A stretch of 9,574 nt of DNA from an uncultured Prevotellaceae bacterium (GTDB taxonomy: Bacteria; Bacteroidota; Bacteroidia; Bacteroidales; Bacteroidaceae), in contig CAMKTM010000086.1 in the NCBI GenBank assembly GCA_946415695.1, positions 1-9,574 of the forward strand. Direction: 5' to 3'. Below are positions 1 through 4,082 of the stretch, piece after piece. The first letter of the stretch is position 1; each line of letters opens with the position of its first letter. The position numbers were made by a program, and so were the translations under genes. The notes under the pieces are model-generated. The model did no database searches and was not told where the DNA came from. It saw only the letters and a list, made by a program, of their open reading frames with translations.

Positions 1-227
1 ATGGCGCGTCCCCACATGATGGCGCCGTTCCAGGTGCACACCTCGTGGTATCCCAGATTCTTAGTGTCGCTCCAAAGTGCATGTTTGCCATCGATGAAAT
101 GATAGGCGAGGCGCCGTCCCACTTCCTGCGGCGTGCTGCCCGATGGGAAGTTGCTCAGCAAATCGTTCTTTGCCATACTTGCCATGGCAAAGAGAAGCAT
201 GGCTGTTGTTAGAAGATGTCGTTTCAT
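1..227 (-). CDS. Secreted protein, probable GH88/GH105-type unsaturated glycuronyl hydrolase (N-terminal part, cut by window edge)
   Basis: An open frame runs leftward from an ATG at 227-225 to the window edge, giving 75 codons of N-terminus; the rest of the gene lies outside. The protein begins MKRHLLTTAMLLFAMASMA, a clear Sec signal peptide with a likely cut after Ala19, so the product is exported. The mature part contains PQEVGRRLAYHFIDGK and then YHEVCTWNGAIMWGRA. From memory this resembles the start of GH88/GH105 enzymes (YteR-like), where a conserved V(C)TWYGA segment follows the first helix. Such enzymes remove unsaturated uronic acids from pectin or glycosaminoglycan fragments in the periplasm. 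A Bacteroidetes -7 element lies about 20 bp upstream. The gene is divergent from birA. That it is a real secreted protein is fairly sure; the family rests on about 75 residues and is tentative. Another (alpha/alpha)6-barrel hydrolase is possible. Confidence 0.6.
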   Translation of the reverse strand, partial: MKRHLLTTAMLLFAMASMAKNDLLSNFPSGSTPQEVGRRLAYHFIDGKHALWSDTKNLGYHEVCTWNGAIMWGRA

Positions 228-245
228 ATAAGTCGTATTTTCGTG

Positions 246-253
246 CAAAGATA
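246..253 (-). promoter_or_regulatory. -7 promoter element for the secreted hydrolase
   Basis: Read on the minus strand this is TATCTTTG, a full match to the Bacteroidetes TAnnTTTG element. It ends 18 bp before the ATG at 227. No TTTG stands at the usual 19-21 bp upstream; the nearest TTG (270-268) is only 14 bp away. Only the -7 half is therefore supported. Confidence 0.55.
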
Positions 254-348
254 CAGAAAAGTTTGCACAATATGAAGTCTGTAGGTGAAAAACTTGTTAT
301 GTTTTGCTCTTTTTCGTGTTGTGTTGCCTGTTTCAAGGAAAAGTTTAT

Positions 349-356
349 TAACTTTG
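349..356 (+). promoter_or_regulatory. -7 promoter element for birA
   Basis: TAACTTTG matches the Bacteroidetes TAnnTTTG element and sits 31 bp before the birA ATG at 388. A TTG at 324-326 lies 22 bp upstream, slightly farther than the ideal 19-21 bp, so the -33 half is weak. The position implies transcription starting near 360-364. That lies just upstream of the TTG codon at 367 and is one reason to prefer the ATG at 388 as start. Confidence 0.55.
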
Positions 357-387
357 CCGACGCATATTGCTTGATGCCTCAACAGTA

Positions 388-1164
388 ATGGAGAAACATT
401 TCAGTTTAGACGAATCGCCGACGTTTCGCATGCTGGAACTCGACGAGGTGGATTCCACGAACAACTACCTGCGTCAGCTCGACATGCCGGACGACCGCCG
501 CATGACGCTTGTGACGGCAGAGTACCAGACGGGAGGACGTGGAGCCGGCACGAACCGTTGGGAGTCGGCCAAGGGCGAGAATTTGCTTTTTAGCCTTCGC
601 GTGATGCCAAGCGCTCTGCCGGTCGCGCGGATGTTTGCCATATCGGAAGCGGCAGCGTTGGCAGTGCTGTACAGTCTCGAGGCGGTCTCTGGAGAGACGG
701 CTTTCACGGTGAAATGGCCCAACGACATCTATTATGGCGACAGCAAAGTGGCGGGCATCTTGATAGAGAACGACCTGATGGGGAGCAAAGTGAAAAGTTC
801 TGTCATAGGCATCGGCATTAACGTCAACCAGCGTCGCTTCGTGAGCGATGCTCCCAATCCGCGTTCTCTGGCCGACATCGTTGGGCACGACGTGGAGCGA
901 CGCAGCGTGCTGGAAGCGTTCATGGACCGCATCGCCCTTTCCTTGAAGCAAATAGATGAGGGCAAAGAAGAGGCGCTCGATGCCTTGCACAGCAACTACC
1001 GGAAGCACCTCTACCGTTTCGCCGAAAAACATAAATATCGCGATGAAATGGGCGTTTTTTGCGCCACGCTCATCGATGTGGAGCCTTCGGGCCACCTCGT
1101 CCTGATGGCCGACGATGGCAAACGACGCCGATATGAGTTCAAAGAAGTGAAATATATTTTATAG
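388..1164 (+). CDS. birA: Biotin--[acetyl-CoA-carboxylase] ligase, single-function BirA
   Basis: The enzyme activates biotin with ATP to biotinoyl-5'-AMP and transfers it to a lysine of biotin carboxyl carrier domains in the cytosol. The 258-residue product has the ligase core: FRMLELDEVDSTNNYL (substrate entry), the adenylate-binding loop GRGAGTNRW at 50-58, KWPNDIYYGDSKVAGILIE at 109-127 with the catalytic Lys at 120, and GIGINVNQ at 141-148. A short C-terminal beta domain follows (about 210-258). There is no N-terminal helix-turn-helix, so it should not act as the biotin-operon repressor seen in E. coli. ATG 388 is chosen over the in-frame TTG at 367, because homology begins right after it and the promoter fits. 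The loop lacks the second Arg of the usual GRGRxG motif (Ala53 here). The next gene is pyrH, 97 bp away behind a tandem repeat. Confidence 0.93.
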   Translation: MEKHFSLDESPTFRMLELDEVDSTNNYLRQLDMPDDRRMTLVTAEYQTGGRGAGTNRWESAKGENLLFSLRVMPSALPVARMFAISEAAALAVLYSLEAVSGETAFTVKWPNDIYYGDSKVAGILIENDLMGSKVKSSVIGIGINVNQRRFVSDAPNPRSLADIVGHDVERRSVLEAFMDRIALSLKQIDEGKEEALDALHSNYRKHLYRFAEKHKYRDEMGVFCATLIDVEPSGHLVLMADDGKRRRYEFKEVKYIL

Positions 1165-1167
1165 TAG

Positions 1168-1239
1168 CTATAGAAACTATAGAGACTATAGAGACTATAG
1201 AAGCTATAGAGACTATAAAAACTATAGAAACTATAGGAA
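1168..1239 (+). repeat. Eight tandem 9-bp units, CTATAGARA
   Basis: Eight back-to-back 9-mers fill most of the birA-pyrH gap: CTATAGAAA, CTATAGAGA twice, CTATAGAAG, CTATAGAGA, CTATAAAAA, CTATAGAAA and CTATAGGAA. Seven of the eight contain the palindrome CTATAG. The array starts 4 bp after the birA stop and ends 22 bp before the pyrH ATG. No TAnnTTTG promoter is seen in the gap, so the array is probably transcribed between the two genes. The function is unknown. Such an array can change copy number by slippage. Confidence 0.9.
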
Positions 1240-1261
1240 CCACAAAAAAATCAACCGTATT

Positions 1262-1969
1262 ATGAGATTCAAACGCATTTTACTGAAGCTTTCGGGCGAA
1301 AGCCTGATGGGCGAACAAGGCTACGGCATCGACGTGAAACGTCTGAGCGAGTACGCCACACAAATCAAGGAAGCCGCCGACCAAGGCGTGCAAATCGGCA
1401 TCGTCATCGGCGGCGGCAACATCTTCCGCGGCTTGTCGGGAGCCGGAAAAGGCTTCGACCGCGTCAAGGGCGACCAGATGGGCATGTGCGCCACGGTCAT
1501 CAATTCGCTGGCACTGAGCAGCGCCCTCGATGCCGTGGGGCAGAAGAACCGTGTGCTGACGGCCATCCGCATGGAACCCATCGGCGAGTTCTATGGCAAA
1601 TGGAAAGCCATCGAGGCCATGGAACGCGGCGAAGTGGCCATCTTCAGCGCAGGCACCGGCAGCCCTTACTTCACGACGGACACCGGCTCATCGCTGCGAG
1701 GCATCGAGATTGAGGCCGACGTCATGCTGAAAGGCACCCGCGTGGACGGCATCTACACTGCTGACCCCGAAAAAGACCCCACTGCAACGAAGTTCCACGA
1801 CATCACGTACGAAGAGGTCATTGCCCGCGGCCTGAAGGTCATGGACATCACCGCCACTGCCATGTGTATGCAGAACAACCTGCCGATATATGTTTTCAAC
1901 ATGGACATCGTGGGCAACCTCAAGCGTGTGCTCGACGGCGAAGACATCGGCACCCTCGTACACAATTGA
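1262..1969 (+). CDS. pyrH: Uridylate kinase (UMP kinase)
   Basis: Phosphorylates UMP to UDP with ATP in pyrimidine nucleotide synthesis; the bacterial enzyme is a cytosolic hexamer of the amino-acid-kinase fold, usually under GTP/UTP control. The 235-residue length is normal. Visible motifs are the N-terminal LLKLSGESLMG (7-17), the glycine loop IGGGNIFRG (about 49-57), DQMGMCATVINSLAL (UMP side), GTGSPYFTTDT (131-141), which contacts UMP and the phosphates, and the nucleotide-binding VDGIYTADPEKDPTA (about 161-175). The late KVMDITATAMCMQNNLPIYVFN segment is also typical. The ATG at 1262 is preceded by an A-rich stretch and no Shine-Dalgarno, normal for this phylum. The gene may be cotranscribed with birA. 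The frequent neighbour frr is not next to it; a hairpin and a 22-bp repeat array follow instead. Confidence 0.97.
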   Translation: MRFKRILLKLSGESLMGEQGYGIDVKRLSEYATQIKEAADQGVQIGIVIGGGNIFRGLSGAGKGFDRVKGDQMGMCATVINSLALSSALDAVGQKNRVLTAIRMEPIGEFYGKWKAIEAMERGEVAIFSAGTGSPYFTTDTGSSLRGIEIEADVMLKGTRVDGIYTADPEKDPTATKFHDITYEEVIARGLKVMDITATAMCMQNNLPIYVFNMDIVGNLKRVLDGEDIGTLVHN

Positions 1970-1970
1970 A

Positions 1971-2014
1971 GCCGGCAGATCTTCATGCCATAACCATGGC
2001 GTGCAGACGTCGGC
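1971..2014 (+). terminator. Hairpin just after pyrH, possible terminator or 3'-end structure
   Basis: Starting one base after the pyrH stop, GCCGGC (1971-1976) can pair with GTCGGC (2009-2014). After an internal loop, CATGCCAT (1984-1991) pairs with ATGGCGTG (1996-2003) around an AACC loop. There is one G-U pair in each stem. No T-run follows, so it is not a textbook intrinsic terminator. It may stabilise the 3' end or act with a termination factor. Confidence 0.4.
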
Positions 2015-2036
2015 GACGGTGGGTTACAAAAAACGA

Positions 2037-2168
2037 GGCACACCATTATTTCAATAAAGGCACGCTCTTATTGCCAACGAAGCACGCTCTTATTGCCAAC
2101 GAGGCACGCTCTTATTGCCAACGAGGCACGCTCTTATTTCAATAAAGGCACGCTCTTATTGAAACAAG
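2037..2168 (+). repeat. Six tandem 22-bp units (core GGCACGCTCTTATT)
   Basis: Six contiguous 22-bp units begin at 2037, 2059, 2081, 2103, 2125 and 2147. Units 2 and 4 are identical and unit 3 differs only in its first base. The common form starts GGCACGCTCTTATT and ends GCCAACGA. Units 1 and 5 end TTCAATAAA instead, and unit 6 degenerates into GAAACAAG. With no unique spacers this is not a CRISPR array. The period is not a multiple of three, and the short frames through it have no other support. The 12-mer AACGAGGCACGC spanning unit junctions recurs at 9210-9221, so the core is dispersed. The array lies between the 3' ends of the convergent pyrH and tRNA-Pro genes. Confidence 0.9.
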
Positions 2169-2233
2169 CCTACAGGGTGATGATTGCTGACCCCTTTTTC
2201 CGCGCGCGGCAGAAGGGGGTGGAGACAAAACAG

Positions 2234-2272
2234 AAGGAGCCGGAAACTTGTTTGAAAAGTTTCCGGCTCCTT
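2234..2272 (-). terminator. Intrinsic terminator of tRNA-Pro
   Basis: A perfect 16-bp stem (arms 2234-2249 and 2257-2272, core GGAGCCGGAAACTT) closes a 7-nt loop. It begins 6 nt after the tRNA 3' end. On the minus strand it is followed by CTGTTTTGTCTC, a T-rich tail, so it fits a terminator of the tRNA transcript. On the plus strand it is followed only by TTTGAAGG, so it would end readthrough from pyrH less well. The stem is perfectly symmetric and could block in both directions. Confidence 0.8.
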
Positions 2273-2278
2273 TGAAGG

Positions 2279-2351
2279 TCGGGATGACAAGACTCGAACT
2301 TGCGACCTCGCGCCCCCCAGACGTGTGCGCTACCAACTGCGCTACATCCCG
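2279..2351 (-). tRNA. tRNA-Pro, anticodon GGG
   Basis: The minus strand folds into a complete 73-nt cloverleaf without an encoded CCA (CCT follows the discriminator base). The acceptor stem is CGGGATG/CATCCCG. The D arm is GCGC-AGTTGGTA-GCGC. The anticodon loop is CTGGGGG with GGG at 2318-2316, and the T arm is GCAAG-TTCGAGT-CTTGT. C1-G72 and discriminator A73 are the usual bacterial proline identity elements, and G37 follows G36 as required for m1G37. It would read CCC and CCU. The anticodon stem CACGT/GCGCG has an A28-C42 mismatch and a U31-G39 wobble, weaker than normal. It has its own promoter (2392-2423) and terminator (2234-2272). Confidence 0.95.
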
Positions 2352-2391
2352 TTCCTTGCGTTTGTGCGTGCGATTTTTCATTATCGCGCTG

Positions 2392-2423
2392 CAAAGGTAT
2401 GACTTTTTTTTGTACCTTCCAAA
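2392..2423 (-). promoter_or_regulatory. Promoter of tRNA-Pro (TTTG-N20-TACCTTTG)
   Basis: On the minus strand the -33 element TTTG is at 2423-2420 and the -7 element TACCTTTG at 2399-2392, 20 bp apart, the ideal Bacteroidetes arrangement. Transcription would start near 2386 and run leftward into the tRNA, leaving a leader of about 35 nt. The core overlaps the divergent aroA promoter by 15 bp. Confidence 0.8.
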
Positions 2424-2439
2424 CTTTTTCGTAACTTTG
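2409..2439 (+). promoter_or_regulatory. Promoter of aroA and probably of the whole downstream gene string (TTTG-N19-TAACTTTG)
   Basis: The -33 TTTG is at 2409-2412 and the -7 TAACTTTG at 2432-2439, with 19 bp between. Transcription should start around 2443-2446, giving a leader of only about 13-22 nt before the aroA start. It shares 2409-2423 with the oppositely directed tRNA-Pro promoter. No comparable promoter was found in the gaps downstream as far as tsaE. Confidence 0.8.
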
Positions 2440-2458
2440 TTCGCTGAAACGTAAAAAA

Positions 2459-3718
2459 ATGCCAATGGATAAGGTCAAGATAAGTTTTGAAGGGCAAATT
2501 TGGGGGCAAATTAAGCTGCCTGCGAGCAAGAGCATCAGCAACCGTGCGCTGCTCATCAATGCCCTGAGCAGGAATGCCATATTACCACAGAATCTGTCGG
2601 ATTCCGACGACACGCTCGTGATGCATCGAGCCTTGCGGGAGATGCCGGACACCATCGACATCGGTGCCGCAGGGACGGCAATGCGGTTCCTGACGGCATA
2701 CCTGAGTGTCACGCCCGGCGAACACATCATTACCGGTACGGAGCGCATGAGGCATCGCCCCATCGGCATCCTCGTGGAAGCTCTGCGTAGCCTGGGTGCA
2801 TCCGTCGCCTACGAGGGCGTAGAGGGCTTTCCGCCACTGCGCATCGTGGGGCACGACAACCTCGACGGCGGCCAGCTGACCGTTCCCGGCAACGTCAGTT
2901 CGCAGTACATCTCTGCCCTGCTCATGATTGCTCCCACCCTGGAAAAAGGATTGTGCCTCACCCTCACGGGGACGATAGCAAGCCGTCCGTACTTAGACAT
3001 GACCATCAGCATGATGCGCGAATTTGGCGCTAAGGTCGAATGGAGAGGCAGCGACACCATAGAGGTGCAGCCGGGGAATTGCCGGCAGCGAACCTACACG
3101 ATAGAGAGCGACTGGAGCGCCGCGAGCTATTGGTACGAACTGGTGGCGTTGGCTCCGGACGAATTGGCCAATGTCACGCTGCTCGGACTCTACCCGGAGA
3201 GTTTGCAGGGCGACAGCGCTGTCCGCGAGATGTTCCGTCCACTGGGCGTCGAGACGAAGTTCTTCCGAGATGATGATGGCACGGTAGGCGTCGGGCTGAC
3301 CCGACAAGGTGAGCCTTGCCAACATCTTGAACTGGACCTCATTGGCCAGCCCGACCTCGCTCAGACACTTATCGTCTGCTGTGCCATGCTCGGCACCACA
3401 TTCCGTTTCAGCGGGCTTGCCAGCCTGAAAATCAAAGAGACAAACCGCACAGCAGCGCTCCAGGCAGAGCTCCGCAAACTGGGCATCGTCATCCATGAGG
3501 ACGGCGACAGCGTCGTCTATTGGGACGGCGAGCGCTGCGAGGCAGAAACAAACCCAACTATCAGCACCTACGAGGACCACCGCATGGCAATGGCCTTCGC
3601 TCCGGTCTGCCTGCGCCGAGGCAGCATCCGTATTTGCAATCCAGAGGTCGTAAGCAAATCGTACCCAGCCTTCTGGAAAGACCTCAAAAGGGTAGGGCTA
3701 AAGATACTTGAGGGATGA
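2459..3718 (+). CDS. aroA: 3-phosphoshikimate 1-carboxyvinyltransferase (EPSP synthase)
   Basis: Sixth step of the shikimate pathway: joins phosphoenolpyruvate to shikimate-3-phosphate, in the cytosol. The 419-residue length is close to the E. coli enzyme (427). Motifs in order: LPASKSISNR (20-29; Lys24 and Ser25 bind substrate), DSDDT (48-52), the PEP loop GAAGTAMRFL (69-78), VPGNVSSQ (142-149), PDLAQT with the likely catalytic Asp, KIKETNR (324-330), YEDHRMAM (371-378) and the C-terminal SKSYPAFW. Compared with E. coli GNAGTAMRPL, the PEP loop has Ala for Asn94 and Phe for Pro101, and KETNR replaces KETDR. Two in-frame starts are possible, 2459 and 2465 (MPM), and the predicted leader is short for the first. 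It is the first gene of a plus-strand string ending with tsaE; the next start is 43 bp after its stop. Confidence 0.96.
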   Translation: MPMDKVKISFEGQIWGQIKLPASKSISNRALLINALSRNAILPQNLSDSDDTLVMHRALREMPDTIDIGAAGTAMRFLTAYLSVTPGEHIITGTERMRHRPIGILVEALRSLGASVAYEGVEGFPPLRIVGHDNLDGGQLTVPGNVSSQYISALLMIAPTLEKGLCLTLTGTIASRPYLDMTISMMREFGAKVEWRGSDTIEVQPGNCRQRTYTIESDWSAASYWYELVALAPDELANVTLLGLYPESLQGDSAVREMFRPLGVETKFFRDDDGTVGVGLTRQGEPCQHLELDLIGQPDLAQTLIVCCAMLGTTFRFSGLASLKIKETNRTAALQAELRKLGIVIHEDGDSVVYWDGERCEAETNPTISTYEDHRMAMAFAPVCLRRGSIRICNPEVVSKSYPAFWKDLKRVGLKILEG

Positions 3719-3747
3719 AAGACTGGCAACCGCACAAAAACAGAAAG

Positions 3748-3768
3748 ATGAATTGTGAATTATGAATA
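3748..3768 (+). repeat. Three tandem 7-bp units ending in a start codon
   Basis: ATGAATT (3748-3754), GTGAATT (3755-3761) and ATGAATA (3762-3768) stand head to tail before and across the start of the small acidic gene. Each unit begins with a possible start triplet in a different frame, and only the third opens the real gene. The first ATG frame stops at once: the fifth codon is a TGA overlapping the true start. Confidence 0.75.
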
Positions 3769-4049
3769 ACGAACTGGATATATGTTGCGGGCTGCATGAG
3801 GTCTGCGAGAAGAAAAGCCTGTTGACCGACGAACAGGACATCGAGTATTACGAAGACGAAGAACTCGACCGTTTCCGTGGCCGGACAGCCTACAGCGAAG
3901 AAGAAATCGACGAATTTCGCGAAGTGCTCTACACGATGCGCACCGACGAAGTGGCTGGCTGGCTACACAGCCTCGAAATGCGCCGCGTCAACCTTCCCGA
4001 CGAACTAAAAGACGAAGTTTTGCTCATTGTTGGCGAGCAAACACAATAA
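3762..4049 (+). CDS. Small acidic conserved protein with N-terminal CCxxHxxC motif, function unknown
   Basis: A 95-residue protein with no signal peptide or membrane segment, so probably cytosolic. The N-terminus carries C8-C9-G-L-H12-E-V-C15, which fits the phospholipase A2 histidine signature CCxxHxxC. I recall close relatives in Bacteroidales being labelled phospholipase for this reason. The rest argues against that: there is no secretion signal, too few cysteines for the disulfide-rich PLA2 fold, and Glu13 replaces the calcium-binding Asp. A metal site made by the three Cys and the His is an alternative. The remainder is very acidic (EYYEDEELDRF, YSEEEIDEF) and looks mostly helical, ending in RVNLPDELKDEVLLIVGE. 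It lies between aroA (43 bp) and porW (33 bp), probably in one transcript. I recall similar small genes near porW/sprE in other Bacteroidales. A function cannot be assigned. Confidence 0.85.
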   Translation: MNNELDICCGLHEVCEKKSLLTDEQDIEYYEDEELDRFRGRTAYSEEEIDEFREVLYTMRTDEVAGWLHSLEMRRVNLPDELKDEVLLIVGEQTQ

Positions 4050-4082
4050 AGCGGCGCGCGCGTGCGTTATATATAATAAGGT

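Noticed and set aside
367..387. TTG start for birA, 7 residues upstream
   Set aside because: The predicted transcription start falls just before it, leaving almost no leader, and ligase similarity begins after the ATG at 388.
143..388. Plus-strand 81-codon frame at the left edge
   Set aside because: It is antisense to the signal-peptide gene and crosses the divergent promoter region. It has no family features.
2037..2168. CRISPR-like repeat array
   Set aside because: The 22-bp units are directly adjacent, with no unique spacers and no cas genes nearby.
1864..2275. Plus-strand frames through the 22-bp array (93 and 60 codons)
   Set aside because: They start inside pyrH or inside the repeat and encode only the repeat translated in rotating frames.
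2170..2769. Minus-strand frames of 108 and 199 codons across the tRNA
   Set aside because: They translate the tRNA-Pro gene, its terminator and antisense aroA. The VAHTSGGREVASSS-type text is the usual artefact of translating a tRNA.
3762..4049. Calling the small protein a phospholipase A2
   Set aside because: Only the CCxxHxxC pattern fits. There is no export signal, no Asp after the His and no disulfide-rich scaffold.
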